Origin: Mercenaria mercenaria
Taxonomy: Eukaryota; Mollusca; Bivalvia; Venerida; Veneridae
Direction: 5' to 3'
Length of the DNA stretch: 64,000 nt
Assembly (NCBI RefSeq): GCF_021730395.1
Contig: NC_069371.1
Span: 69,470,001-69,534,000, forward strand
Each line of letters starts with the position of its first letter. Position 1 is the first letter of the stretch. A model generated the notes under the pieces. The model had not been told where the DNA came from. It ran no database searches and saw nothing but the letters and a program-made list of their open reading frames with translations. A program made the translations under genes and the position numbers. Shown here in pieces: positions 11,335 to 25,640 of the stretch.

Positions 11335-13404
11335 CGAAAATATGGATGAAGCAGGCTTTTCGGGTAAGATATTTAATCAAAGCATACTGTATGCTGTATA
11401 ATAAATTACTTGACTGAAATCATCTTGATAGTGGCAAAACAATTCGTAACATAATGATAATTTTACGTAGGTTTTCTTATTGTGGAGAGTTCTTTTGCCA
11501 CACGTGAAGAGCGCATGCGCGTTAAAATCAAAATATTCGTGGAATAGCATAATAACCGTAGCTTTTGTAAAAAAGGTCTATTATTAATTGTTGGAAGTCA
11601 CTTATGTCGAACACAATCATATTTACTACAGTATTATAGTGCGTTTTATTTGACCTGGCGGGGAGGAGTTAATCTCTGGCTTATGCAAATAACGGTAATC
11701 TCAAAAAACGAGCAAAATAGGTAGAGCTACAGTGGTTACAGTGTTAGATAGATGGCCACTGAAAAAGAAATCAGGTTGCCGAATATACTACATATCCTGC
11801 ACAATAATGCAGTGGACCGTCGCGAAACCACGCCCCGCCAGGTCAATTGAAATGGACTATATGCAAATGTTTTCCTTGCTAATACGTGGCCTAACATGTA
11901 TTTGAACTTTTTAAACTGTTGCGCACGCGGTTTGTCTATGTTTCTGTCGTATTGTTCAGTTAAATTGCTTATGTATCAGTGCAAAGTTAAACTGTAAAGA
12001 ATCGTGAACATTAATTTCTTTAAAATACTTGCATGATTTATGTTGAGCATGATAAAAACAAAAGCCACGTGTTCATTTGATTTGCAAGCTGAACTTACAA
12101 ATCATATTTTGTCCCCAGATTAAAGCAAATGTTAGATAGACCAATCATAAATAACTGCTTTTTTTACTTTTATTAAAGTACAAGTATTAATGACAAAGCC
12201 AGCATCGTAACTTAATTTACATTGAAGTAAAAAAAAATGATGTGCGAAATATTTCATATCTTTTCCGAAATATTACCTGTCTTTATTGTTTCCGTTATAC
12301 GTAAAAGTGGGAAAATCTGCATTTTTAAAGTAAAAATTCAGCTGAAATAGACATGTGTGTAAAAAGGGCGGAGATAACTATAACTTTTAACCCAATATTC
12401 CAATCTCTTCCTGTTACAATTACGAAATGATAAGATTCCAAATGGGAGTTTTCTTATTTTGACTGGGGCAGTCTCTTAAAGAAAAGTCAAACTGTACGCA
12501 GGAGTTGCTTCCCTCCAACTACAGAAATCTTTACCAATATGTAAGGCAGATCACTGCGTAGAAGGTTGAAGAAAAGAATTATTATTCTATTATTCCAATC
12601 TCCAAATCTTCAGCTTCAAATACTTATGCGGCATTATCGTTAATTAACACATTCAGATGCACAGCTAATTGAAAATGGCTTTTATAAAACATTCACCCAA
12701 AACACAATAAGTGCAGTAAGATGCGCATAGTGCAACTTTAAACAGTACGTGGCCAAAAAGATCAGAAGTTGTTACTTTCGCTTTTAGCCATTTAAAGGCA
12801 CTGACCTCCAGATTTTCGCTTAAAGTTTGGTCTTATTTTGAACATTACAATACGATGTAAAAATCACATCCTATAAACGACTGTACTCCCCCTCTTCCTC
12901 TTGCGAGTGATCAAAACAATAAATTGACAGCTGAAACTTGAAAAAACAGCATTTTAAAGTGACTGTTTTGCTTTGGAGGTATGTATATTAATAATACAGA
13001 ACTAGAAACTGAAAGAATATACAGGGTCCTTACTATGTTATACAAGAAATAAACCATCTATGGAAATCACGCGAAGAAATATTACCTAACGATTTTAAAA
13101 TATCGGCGAGATGAGACAGGACGGTACTATAGGTTGACTCCCGTCTGTTTGTCCGTCTGCCAACAAAATGATCCTCTGATTTCATAAAATAAAACAATTG
13201 CACCCGCATGTATCCTGCAAATGGACGTATAAATAGAAAACGATAACGAAAACATCATCGGAAAAGTCGGTTAAGCCTTAATAATCCGTCATTCAGGGTT
13301 TACTTCATGGTAAATCAGTCAACAAGATTCAAAAGTAGTACAACCATTTTGTCACGAAGTGTCTAATGGTTTCAGTACCCGATTCCCCCTTTCTCAATAG
13401 TAAC

Positions 13405-13655
13405 ATAAACATGTTATCGTTACAAATACCGTACGCGAGTAGTAATTTAACCGTTATTTCTCATGTTTGAAATAATTTACATTTGACAGTGATAACGCTT
13501 GCACACGCCGGGAATCTGTCTTTGCGGATTTAGTCGTTTTCATTGCTAAGCCTGGCTCAATCCACATCGGTTGTTTTAAAAATGGCGTGAGTTGTACTTC
13601 GTCTTTGTTTTAATATCATTGGCAAATTCCGACATTTAAATCGAAAGCTGTGTGT
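13405..13655 (+). repeat. Dispersed repeat related to 35063-35550
   Basis: ACCGTTATTTCTCATGTTTG and AAAAATGGCGT are in the same orientation as at 35.2-35.5 kb. The block ACGCCGGGAATC...GGCTCAA recurs there in complement (35348-35420), so the element was rearranged or carries internal inversions. Confidence 0.55.
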
Positions 13656-13669
13656 TATTTGGTAAGTAT

Positions 13670-14425
13670 AAATATGGGAGAAATGATTATCAAATCACGG
13701 TAGGTAGTCGTGGGTAGGCAATAGAGATATTTCCAAATTGTGGCCTCTAGAGAGTTAACAGGCTTTCCTTTATTTTTATCTGGTGACCTAGTTTTTGACC
13801 CCACTACAGCCAGATTTAAACGTCGCCTATAGATTATCAAGATTAATATTCTGAAAAAAAATCATTAAGATGTGGTCATAGATGTGGCCTCCAGGTGTTA
13901 ACTGGCTTTTCCTTTGACTTGACATTGTGACCAAGTTTTTAACCCATCTGACCTAGATTTGAACTCGACCTAAATATCATCAAAAGTAACATTCTGAAAA
14001 AAATTTCACTAATAAATTGTCGCAAATGTGGCCTCTAGAGTATTAACTTGCTTTTCCTTTGATTTGACCTGGTGACTTAGTTTTTGAACCAAGATGACCC
14101 AATAACGAACTTGTCCAAGATTTTATTGAGGGTAATATTCTAACCAAGTTTCATTAAGATTGGGCCAAATTGTGATCTCTAGACTGTTCACAACATTTTC
14201 CTTTCACTTGACCTGGTGACCTAGTTTTTAAGCCCAGGTGACCCAATATCGAACTCGTCTAAGATTCAATTGAGATTAGCATTCTGACCAAGTTTCATTT
14301 TAGATTGGACCAAAAGTGCGACCTCTACAGTGTTAACAGTCAAAATAATGACGACGGGCGACGGACACAGAGTGATCACAAAAGCTCGCCTTGAGCACCT
14401 CTTGCTCAGGTGAGTTAATAAACCT
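13670..14425 (+). repeat. Array element type A: four ~145-bp units with tail
   Basis: Units recur at 13785, 13929, 14074 and 14218 (spacing 144, 145, 144), marked by GACCTAGTTTTTGACC and AACATTCTGACCAA. The tail is GACGACGGGCGACGG, then GTGATCACAAAAGCTC, then a short hairpin ending CAGGTGAGTTAA near 14418. It is more diverged than the copy at 50.7-52.2 kb. Confidence 0.8.
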
Positions 14426-16195
14426 TCATTTTTCCTCTTATGACACTTCTGATTATAAAATGGGGACTTATTTCATTCGCAGATTGTATTTTAAGTAAAG
14501 TAAAACAAGTTTCATGTTAAATTTCATGTGTTTATGACAAATACAAAGACAAGCCTAAAAAAGAGCTATTTACTGTGCAACGCTGTGAAGAAAGCGATCC
14601 ACAAAGGATTAGCGGATTCAGTCTGGCGCCGTTTCACTAAAAATCACCCCATGAACTGTTCATACTTTCACACCTTATTAAATGTAGTTGCGTCGATATA
14701 TCGGTTTCAATGGATTAAAATTCTAGAAAATATAGTCTTGTGTGCGACAAATCGTCTCGTTGTGTCTCATGATGGTGAACATTGTTGCCAAATGATTTCA
14801 AAATCCCTTGATGAATAAAAAAGTTATGGCACAGACATGAAAAACAAACCATATTTCACCTTTAAGTGCCACTCTAATAAGGAAAGGAAATAAAAAGATG
14901 GGAATTAACTACATATTGCCGATGTTTGTGTGTAAACTTTTAGAGGTGGATGTAATAGTATTGAAGAAATTGCACGACCAAAATTATGATGGCACGTATA
15001 CAAACAGATCGAAAAGACAGACTGCATGGTGACTGCTATATACGACCCTCCTCCAGACTTAACTTTGTTGGCGGGTTATAATTATTAAGAAACACTATAG
15101 GAGCATAAGAAACGCCGATATTTTGTAGATATGTCACTCTCAAACAGGCATACAGTCTTTTTACGAAACTCGCAAGCACTTGTACAGTACTTTAGCAAGC
15201 ATGCATACAGTCAGGAAATAACACCGAATCTTCTTTCATTGACGGTTATAAACAAACTGGAGAATTTATCAATTATATTATTTAACTTTACCAGACTATT
15301 ATTGTTTCTTTATCCATTAAGCAGTGGAATTTAAATGTAGGTCATTCTTCAAGCATGAAAATATGTACCTTTGACGCCGACAATGTACAATTTATGGACA
15401 AAATCAGTTTTTAATCGAGTTTGATTTTGCTAAAATTCTACCTGTAAACAGACTAACACATTATATACAGAAACAAATCATGTTCAGCTTCCGATAAAAT
15501 TTTATGATAGTATATGTGTGTAAAACTAACACTGAATACTTGCATTTAAACGATGCTGACGCATTCAATTCATTATATAATTAAGTAGGATAGCGAGTCA
15601 CAGACACTCCTCCCCCGTACCCAATGGATTAGTACAAGCATAGCAAGAGGGGTTCGATATTAAATGACATTATATACTAGTACATGACGACTCATCAAAA
15701 GCGACAATTTTGTATGCATTTTTTATTACATTTACGCCTTTAAAGGACATAAATCGCCTACTATACTCGCAAGATGGAATACAGTGTCACTCGCAAATAC
15801 GCGTTCAGATCAAATACCAATATTGGCAACTCGGAATACAGTGAATGTTCTTTCACCGACTAGATAAAACTTAATTTCATTCAAAAACGCAACAGATATG
15901 AAACATCTTGTTTACGTATATTTATGGAGTATGCATAATTATTTCAGAACACATCATGGGTTATTGGATTACAAATCAATTTAACGTGTTATTCATCAGT
16001 TTCGTAACTTGGTCGAGTGATTTTTATGCAATAAGAGTGATCAGTCAACATTTTGGCAGCATTTTGTAAACATTACTTGTCAGTTTCATCTATTACATCA
16101 CCATATACACATATTTATGTTAGACTTACCTGTTAAACTTAAATACACATACCGTGTAATGCAGAATAATGAATTTGAAGACGATTTCTTACCTT

Positions 16196-16300
16196 TCGCG
16201 TGTCTGTTTTTTGTTTTGTCTGGAATCAAACCCGGGCCGCCGCGGACATAAACTGATTTCTCTGCGGTCTTGAGCAATACACCACGGAGGAATATTTAAA
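16196..16300 (-). repeat. Possible tRNA-like SINE head (minus)
   Basis: The minus strand shows an A-box-like GGTGTATTGCTCAAGACC and a B-box-like GGGTTTGATTCC with plausible spacing. No body matching the other SINEs follows, so this is a solo head or an unrelated family. Confidence 0.4.
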
Positions 16301-17719
16301 TAAATACAAAGCTTTATGATTTAAAGCAGTTTACCTCCAATATCCCAGTATTTTCAGTATTTTGAATGGAAAAAATCGCAAAAACAACTAATTCTTATGT
16401 GTTTCTATCTGGGGATCAGTGCCTTTAAAACAAATTTACTAAAACATGTACTGCTTGATATCATTATTCTGAAAACGGATGACTAAATTTCCACAAATCA
16501 TGTGTAAAGAAATGGCAAGCCTTGTCGGCGTCAGGGAATGATACTAGCATATTTAAATGACTCAACACGATTCTTCCGAAACTGTATTTCAACTTTGCTA
16601 GATCGATATACATGTATTTATATACATTTTCGAACATTGTTCGACAGATGTTGAACACACCTACAGATGTAACTGTTAAGATGGAAACGTATATAATAAG
16701 AGAATGAAAATCCAGCTACATATGCATAAATATCGAGCGGTCGTATACGTCATAATTAATTTCTCGATAGAACCGAAAGCAGACGCTTCTTCGTATTTTG
16801 GCGGAAAAACTACAAGTGCCTCCCATGATGCTCCTACGGAAATGACCGTGTGCTTATGGAAAGCTACGTATTGGCGTTATATTTTCGCCTCAGCAGAAAC
16901 GTTACTGTGTTGAAACTTTCATGTAATTGTAAACAAAATGCTCTACAACCAAATGAAAAATGTATGCTTCAGAAGTTGAATTTATATTGTGTCTGTACGT
17001 CCGTGACAGGCTCTGAAATGTCTGAACTTTTTTCATTCAAGTTCTTAATTTTAAATTTATGTGTCCAACTTTCAAAAATAAAGGCTGTTAACGTTTAGAC
17101 ACTAACTGGCATGTAATGACGATTCTTTCACTTGTTCTGGCTTCACACTCCTTGAAGTGCAGGGTCGGAAGCGGTAAATGAACGTGTTTTACGGGTGACC
17201 GAAACAAAATTTGTATATAATAAATCAGATGGGTGGGGTACAGACATTTTACCATTTTTACGGCGAATTTTCCAAGGGGAATGAAGCATTTTTGTGACTC
17301 TTTGATGTTCTTGAGATACAGAAATGGAAGACGGTAAATACTACCGCCGTCGGTTATGAAAATAGAACTCTCCATGTTTCTATTTCTGTACATTCAACTT
17401 TAGATGAGTGGAAGTCACATTTTTTCTGAAATATCACTAGTCTCCAGACAGAATAAAATAAAAACTTTGCTTTTTTCCTAAAATAAGGTTCTTATTTATT
17501 ATAGTGTTTAATCAACAAATATTTTCTTTACATAAAATGCAAAAAATAGATATAACTTTAAGTGTCTCCTTCTCACTAATTGATACAGTAACACTGACTC
17601 TCCGGTAAACAAAGACCTTTGTTTATTGGAACCATACTGTAATATAGTCATTGGCCCCAACAGTGCCGGTGAAGACAAAAGCCCCTTGGCCCACTGCCAA
17701 GATCGAGGCCTTGAAATCT

Positions 17720-20700
17720 TTTATGACTCTAGGTCAAGTACACTTCATGAAAAAAGAGTCTTGTTGTTTTAAAAAGTTTGGTGTAGAAATTCGAAATACA
17801 CTTTTTTTAAATATTATGGATCCTATAAAAACATTTTACTTTATAATAATGTAAATTTTTATTTCGAACGGTAATGTAAATTATCAAAATATAACTTTTT
17901 AATCCGTAATTTAGATTTTAATTTAAAAGTTGTTATTGTGGGTATAGCTGTGAGTGTGTTTAGGCAAGAATCGTAATAGTTGTCTCTAGCCGCGTGGCAT
18001 GTCAAACATATAGACACTTAATGCAATAAATTACCACAATAATATACAGAAATGTCCGCATTCAGTTAACATCTTGTATGACAATGTGATAGTGGTTTTC
18101 ATATACAGGAATGCAATAATAATAAAAATTGATGTCCAATAATATGTTCATTACTTTTGTGTTAAGTATGTGATGAAAGGGTAAACTGCAAATGTATGTT
18201 ATAATGTTAATATTACTTTCATTGTCCTTGTGTTATATACATGTAAAATAATTAGATTTAACTATGAACATGTATTTCTATAAGTTAATCAACTTTATGT
18301 TATGTCATGTTTTAATGCAATAAATGATTTTAGAAGAAAATTAATAAAGTTTAAAAAGTTTAAAAAAACATATCATTTAGAATAACGTTTTTCTATTTAA
18401 CCTGACAAAGTAATGATATGAAACACGGGATTAGATCGACACAGAGATTACCGGGTGTCAGTAGTACAAGTGTACTAACGGACAAAAATATCAAAGTCAG
18501 TAAAATCTGTGATATTCAAACGCATAGGGAAGCAAGAAGACATAAAAATAACTTAAAAATAAACCAATTGAATTCAATAGCTTAATAAATGATGTGATAT
18601 AAATATGAGAATATATCATTTAAAAAGACCATGTAAAGCTTAAGATCAGTTATTTCCTACGGAAATCAATGAGACTCTAGATCAAAATTAGTTACTTATT
18701 TCAAACACTTAGGGAAGCAAGAAGATTATTTATTTATCAAAAATTTAATCAAAAAACCTTTTCCAAAAACGAATAAAGGTTAACATTTTGGAAATATCAT
18801 ATTGATTGAAACATTGACATTTTTAAAAATTTGTTTATTTTTGTGTTATATTTAATATATTGGCTTTACTACACTGATAAACTACAAAACGAAGTATTAA
18901 TAAAAGTAAATGATGATTTCAGTACAATGGATTCCTATCTTAACCCCGTACCCCTTATAAAATATGTTTTCAGTGTATTGTCCCTTCAAGCTTATGCAGG
19001 ATCGCATTGTCTCTTTCCCATATCAATTTTGTCTCTTTTTCCATTTTGCATTCGCTGAAACAATTCTTGCTTAATTCTTGTATATTTTTTTAAAATCAAA
19101 ACTCAAAATGTTAACTCATTTTTCCGTTCCACACCGATTTTCGAGCAAAGATTAATACTCCATCTCTGCTCGACATCTTTATGATGTCATATTTATAATT
19201 TGATGTTGCTTGCGCAATGCTTATATTTCCAGTTAATGTTCTGGCGGTTTTAGAAATGGTAGCTTGAATATAAGGCAAAAAGCAAGAAATGTTTCAGCGA
19301 ATGCAAAATGGAAAAAGAGACAAATTTGGACAGGATGACGTCACATGACGTAGCATATTCTTATAAGTTGTCTAAAGGAAATATACATTTAACGTATCAA
19401 CTGTGTATGCCTTCATCTACGTTATAAAACAATTTCATTGATTTTTGATGATACATGAAGAAATGAGAGCAATTTTCTGGGTATTTATTGTACATCCCTC
19501 GTTCAAACACTTTATCATCACACTTTCAGACACTGATTTTATACAGTCGAAAATGGCTGAAACTTCCGTATTAAAACTTTTATCATATCATTACCCATAA
19601 TCGACTTTTCATATTAATCTTTAAAAACCCTCTGCTGTTTTACTTTATGATTTATTTCTTTGGAGGTATATATAAATAATTTGTGTTTATAAACAAAATA
19701 ACAAGTAGAGTTTTTCTTTGTGTCTACGTTAGGTCCGATTACCAAGAATCAACCTTTCGGGCGGACACTATTAAAGTATAAAACCAAACCAGTATATTGT
19801 ATCTGTCGAAGGGGTTGGTACTTTTTGTCTGAGGGAGTTGACTTAAAGATTCCTCGTCTTAATACAACGAGAACGATGCATGACCCACCTCATTACGTCC
19901 ACTAGAAGGTCGAATGTCAAATAACATAAACTCATGTCCACTCAATACCTTCTACACCGCTTGAAGAAAGTCCACAAGGTATTAGATCAATAATAGAGAA
20001 CCTCCTTTTTGAAGAGTATTCAATTCCTACCATAAACCTACTTTTACTGCAATTCTTAGGGGGGCGTAGGTTCAAGCCCTACTGGGACCAAATTTTTTTT
20101 CCTTATTTTCCTTTTTTCTAGTAAGTTATTACTTCTTTTAAGACTTATTATTGATTTCTTGTACAAAAATGGAAAAAGATGAATAATTATAAGCGATTTC
20201 TTGGTGTTTAAAATGAATTAACTACTTAAACAGAAGGGATAGAGTTGCACATCTTTAAAAATATTGAGTTAACCGCGGTGAAAGTTCTCGATTTTGCTTT
20301 CAGTCTTAGATTATATATTGTGGAAGAAATTTAGGTAGGTTTTACGTCTGCCCTAAGGTTATCTTTAAATGAAGTAAGCCAAATTCAAAACAGAAACACA
20401 GCATTCGACCTTATTTTTCCAATGTTGAAGTATGAATTCTGTCTCATTAAATCCGTTTACTTGAGGCACCATATAAAAAATGATATTGACATTTTTATTT
20501 TGTGTTTTATAATTGTTTACCAATAGTTTGATGTTTCTTTTATTAAAATTAATTGTAAAATGAGTTCTCTGCAAAAGTTTTGGATATTGGCTATCACTTT
20601 GAATTTGTCTCTACTTGAGCTTAAGGAGATACCATAAGTTATACGAAATTTATAAAAAATGGCACGGTAAAAGTTGTTTAAAAATTGCAAAATAGTGCAA

Positions 20701-23700
20701 AACACGGTTACCTTTCAGAATATACCAAGCAAAGGCCATTTTGTAAACATTACTATTAGTGATTAAATTTACTTACTAGTAAATTAACATCAATTGTTTA
20801 CTTCACATGTTGACTTGAAGAATGTACAGCCTAGGTAACTATAATTTCTATAGTGAGGGTCGCACTGTAACTACACATTAATCTGCACGATCATAAAATC
20901 ACATATGACCAAGGTCACCGGCTCCAAGTCGAAGGTCTTATTTGCAAATCAAAGGGCAAATACCTCAATTTGCGTCCGTTTCATACTTTCTTAGTCACTG
21001 ACAGGAATTTCCTAAACTTATAATCCATTGCTTCTTGAGACTATATGCTTCTAGCGCATGACTCAGGTTTCTTCTTTACAAATGAATATATTCATCATTA
21101 TTCTTTTGAAATAAAAATGTCAAGGGAATATAGCTCAAATTCAACATGAAACTGAAATATTGTCAAGAAGTACATGTCAAAAGTTCGATGCACCTGCAAG
21201 CAAGTTTTGTAAGAACAAAATATTCACTTGTTGTAAGGACTGTCATGTTTTACTTTTGTTCAAGGGTTATGGCCCTTTTTGGACCTAAGATTAGATCAAG
21301 TGTACATTGTGTACATTAACAGGAGGCTGCCATCAACCACATTACTAGTAAGTTCCAAGTCGTCGCGTGCCACAGTAATCTCACAGCCCGGCGTTACATT
21401 ATGACCTGTGGCTGCCCCTATTTTCCGTCAGCGTCAAGGCTTTGTATTTCAGCATTACATCGTACAATCTTCTACATAATTAACGATCATTTTTTTATCA
21501 GATTAGCAAATGGAATTGTTCTTTTTCTATTAACAAAATATTTAACAATGAATTTGAGTGAGGCTCTTCTTTTTCTCATCAGTGCATTATTCTACATTAC
21601 ACCGGTTAATGTAGTCAACTCTTCCTTCGACTTCCATCTTTATTCAGATGAAACCATGTATATTACGGCTGAATCAAGTACACCTGCCCATAATAATTTG
21701 AATTTCATGTCGGTTTTTTATGCTTAGCATAGTTTTAAACTTGATAATAATATTCTGGCAAGCATTTTCAGATGAATTGTTTACGTTACTTTTAATTTTG
21801 TTGCTTATTTTTATACACTATTCCGATTTATAGATTTTTTTCATTTTCAGTTAAATTCCAATTTTCAACGTACGTAGAATGTTTGTGAAAAAGGGTAATT
21901 ATCTGAACGTTCAAACAGTAAGTTTGCTCAAATATTCTAAACAGCCAGATCACAATTTATAAATTGTGTTTTGCAATACGTCATTTTTACAAAATAGTAC
22001 ATACGCTAGACATGAAAGCATTTCAAGTCAACATGATAACACATTAATTAACAGGACATAACAGATCTTGTGAGAATACTACTCTAACTAAAAAAAGATT
22101 TCTTGTATTCATATTATAAGTCCGCTCAGACGTTCCATAGACACGCTCCTCTTCAGTTTATTCGTGATATATGGTGCTGTGCTTTATTTAAAGCTATCGT
22201 AATGAAGATACATTGTTTCATGACATGTAACTGAAACCTGAAACAATGTGCTGAAAATGAGATACACGTGAAAATACGGGCAGGTGTGGAGCGAAAATAG
22301 GAGTTATACGGAGGCATTAGAGAAACAGAAAACAATACATACACTTTTGGTATATTGTGTATAATTCTAGTTTAGTACTAACATCTTGTGTATCAAGGGA
22401 AACCCTGTACAGTAGCCATAATTTATTACAACAGAAGGTTAATTACTAAAGATTTATTTAGCTCCTTATTTCATTCTTTGAAGATATTGATAAAATGAGT
22501 CAATTGTATTGTCTGGAATACGAATACTGCAGAAGCAGTCAAAAATGTGTTTTAGCGGTGAACTTACTATTTACATTTTCAAAAAGAGAGAAAAGAAAAT
22601 CCCCACATTAAATACACGAATTGTATTTTCCATTATAGACGTGTCATATTTGTTTTATTAGCCTATGTGTAGTGAAACGTTAATTTAATTTTTTTTAACA
22701 TTTGATAAAACTGCATTCATTACCACTGACAGTGCCCGTAAAGTGACTTTACCATGATCTCAAGTAAATTAGAGAGAAAATCCGAGTTTTTTTATAAGTT
22801 TTAAGTTATCAGTTTGTGTCATACTGCTCTTTACAATAAAATCCTATAAAAACTGAAAGATTAAAGATGTGTCATTTTCACAAGTATACAATATATTGTT
22901 ACAAATTCCAACTTCCTGTTTACAAGAAGTGTGTATTGTTTTAACAAGACAATGAAACATTAAAACATATTTCCGTTTTAAACTTGATTCTCAGTCAGTA
23001 CACAAAGTTTAAAGAAATTATGTCTGTAGGAAATTGTTTGCCTATATACATATAGGAAACTGTTAGATGTGTCTTTAAGATCATATTATTTTTCTATGTC
23101 ATAAAATATTTACTTGACTAAATCTTTCATATATTAATGCATGTTTATATAAAAAAAAAATCATAATGTTTTATTAAATCAAAACATTTTAAACAGATCG
23201 ATTATTGTGTGCATGTATTTTTACTGTATATATTACATATAATGTTTTATTATATTATGCCTGAATAAATTTGGATCGAATTGAAATGGTACCTGTTTAT
23301 AGATTAGGAATTGTAGAAATAGATCTTTTGCAACAGTTAAGAGATACTTAAGGTGCATATCAGACAAAACAAAATGTTTAAAACTATGCAATATAATCTA
23401 TAAACTATCAAGATGAGAGGTGCAAAAATACGAAGTGTCTTTATCTTTTTTATCTAAAGTCTTGTGTCGTAAAGGGAAATTAAGTATAATTCTCACAAGT
23501 AAACAAAATGAGCTTTAAAAGTTTCCAGCTATTAGCAACTGTCATATGGTACTCATTTGTTGAAATGGTCTTCTTAGAAAATATGAAAATTTAAGGAGTG
23601 GGGCACTTTTCCTTGTAATATCACAAACATACAAAGTCCCGTAAATGAACACAGGTGGCAGTAGCGTACCTAGGATATAGTATGGGTCCATGAGCCATAT

Positions 23701-23930
23701 ACACTTGGATATATTACAACCATTATGTTTTCTAAGGATACAAATGCCGAAAAGTCATTTTGATTATTTTTGCCCCTGTGACAATGAGCCATTAGAATGG
23801 TGATATCAAGAGCATTTTGGCATGTACCTTTCTTCCAGGTCCGTAATTTTTTTCAAAAAGATATTTCTTTACAAATCGTTTGCCGTCTTTTGGGCAAGTG
23901 AATACTCTTTCAGAAAAATCTTACTTCAAA
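17720..23930. other. Gene-poor AT-rich region
   Basis: Apart from the inverted repeat at 19027-19326 and a B-box-like GTAGGTTCAAGCCCTAC near 20070, I see no coding exon, RNA gene or clear repeat. Longer open frames (e.g. 21401-21727 plus) are AT-driven and show no domain. Confidence 0.5.
19027..19326. repeat. Inverted repeat, ~46-bp arms
   Basis: The left arm (19027-19072) reads TTTGTCTCTTTTTCCATTTT then GCATTCGCTGAAAC. The right arm (19281-19326) is its close complement. The 208-bp spacer is AT-rich. This resembles a MITE with long terminal repeats; no flanking duplication was found. Confidence 0.65.
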
Positions 23931-23939
23931 GCCCTGTTG

Positions 23940-24610
23940 CAAACCGTTTACGCTCGGCGAGCGAGCAATGTCAAAATGCTCTTGATCACCTTGATCAATG
24001 TGCAAAACTGTACATGTAAACCAAATTTCAAGGCTGTATCTTAAAAAACAATAAATTAGGTCGGGGCGGGGCCTCTTTTCACCCCAGGGGCATAACTTAA
24101 ACAATCTTGTTAGAAACCAACTAGGCAATGATACATACCAAATATCAAAGGGCTAGGCCTTGGACTTTCAGACAATATTTTTTTTCCTTTTTAAGTCTAT
24201 GTAAAACTTGGGACATCCTGGGTTGGGCCTCTTTCCAACTAAGGGCATAATTTGAATAATCTTGGTATAGATGACGACTAGGCAATGCAACATGCCAAAT
24301 ATCAAAAGCCGAGGCCTTCTAGTTTCAGACAAGAAGATTTTTAAAGTTTTTCCTATAGAAGTATATGTTAAACTATGGACCCCAGGGAAGGGCCTCTTTT
24401 CACCCAAGGGTAATAATTTGAACAATATTGGTAGAGGACTATAAGGCGATGCTACATACAAAACATCAAAAGCCATGGTCTTGTGGTTTCAGGCCAGAAG
24501 ATTTTTAAAGTTTTTTCCTATGCAAGTCTTTTAAACCATGTGGCCAAGGCTTGGGCGGAGCAATATTTGACCCTCGGGGGATAAAGTGAACAAACTTGGC
24601 AGATAACAGA
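23940..24610 (+). repeat. Array element type B: four ~162-bp units, no tail
   Basis: Units marked GGGCCTCTTTTCACCC and AGGGGCATAA, then ATACCAAATATCAAAG and AGAAGATTTTTAAAG, begin near 24068, 24224, 24388 and 24555. They align with the units at 39.5-40.0 kb in the same orientation. The head and tail are not present. Confidence 0.8.
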
Positions 24611-24619
24611 TGGCAGAAA

Positions 24620-25640
24620 AATTGCATTGTTTCCAACGATCCGGTTGGACGATGTTGTTTTTGAAAATGCAAATCTTGCATACGCCATTGCCAAAACATG
24701 TAAAATGAATGTGCCAACGAAAGATTATCATATTAGATATCATATTGATATTCTGAAAAAGCTGAAGGAAACCCTTAGAACGAAATTTTATGATATGTAT
24801 ATTTTCATTTGGTTAAAATACCAAAATTATATGACATAAGAACAATATCATTTGACTTCGAACGTTGTTACTAAATGTCGTAAAATCAAAACATAAAAAT
24901 GATCCGATCAAAATATGGACATGTTATTACTGGTACATAAGGATCAAAATACTTTACATATCTTAATAATATATGTGCAAAACCGTTATTATAGATACAA
25001 TTAAAGCAAAATAGTCTTTTAGCAAAATCAGCATATGCATGCCTTTGGCTGATGAACACACTACAATAACATTAAAACTGTTGTTGAACATACGAATATA
25101 TATACATATTCCCCACACAATTCAAACTCACAAATTGCTTAATACTTCAAAACAAATTACTACAAACATTCTCAAATTTGGTCAAAACATTACACGCTAG
25201 TTTTTATATTTATTGCATGAATGATGCTCATAAATGACTAAATATACATTACAATTATGGTAGTTTTTTTATTCCAAGCTATAACAATACATCTTCAGGT
25301 CGCAATAGCTAAACAACGGCACAACATTCTTAAACAAATAAAGTAGTCATTTCAGATATATGGTTTAAACATAAACAGCAATTGAAATCTTGAACAGTAT
25401 TCTAGGTTTGGCATATTTGTTATACTACCATTCTATTCCTGTATTCACGGATCTCTTAACATTTTTAAAGGTTTGGAAATAGTTATATTCTACGCTACAT
25501 GGTTCAATAGATACCCATATACAACTTGTCCTCAAAGAATTCTTACCCGTAGGAACCAACTTGCACATCTTTGCGATCTGACATTTTTCTTTACAATGGA
25601 TCAACATAGTTTATAAGGTTCAACTGTTTTACTCTCTTTA
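24620..25640. other. No gene seen
   Basis: AT-rich spacer between the type B array and the duplicated SINE core. Confidence 0.45.

Larger units (their letters stand above)
12792..16428. mobile_element. TTAA-flanked AGGCACTG element (3.6 kb)
   Basis: TTAA (12792-12795) is followed by AGGCACTGACCTCCAG. At the other end CTGGGGATCAGTGCCT (to 16424) is followed by TTAA (16425-16428). The ends match at 14 of 16 positions. The interior contains a 145-bp-unit array (13670-14425), a dispersed repeat (13405-13655) and a SINE-like head, and no recognisable transposase. Confidence 0.55.
10063..17711. mobile_element. Possible 7.6-kb element bounded by the same AGGCCT ends
   Basis: The left end AGGCCTAGATTCACTAC (10063) and the right end CAAGATCGAGGCCT (to 17711) are inverted copies of the ends of the neighbouring 965-bp element. 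The left shares its TTAA; the right is followed by TGAA. Either one large element is present, or two separate end fragments happen to face each other. The interior has no recognised protein, only small ORFs and later insertions, so a single-element reading is tentative. Confidence 0.4.

Noticed and set aside
14528-14818. Possible transposase fragment inside the AGGCACTG element
   Set aside because: The 96-codon frame shows no catalytic motif and no similarity I can recognise.
10063-17711. Large virus-like element
   Set aside because: Only the inverted ends suggest an element; no capsid, polymerase, integrase or envelope-like sequence was seen.
21401-21727. 108-codon ORF (plus)
   Set aside because: Hydrophobic, AT-driven composition, with no family resemblance or splice support; the same applies to 17393-17088 (minus), 37729-38064 (plus) and 61964-61587 (minus).
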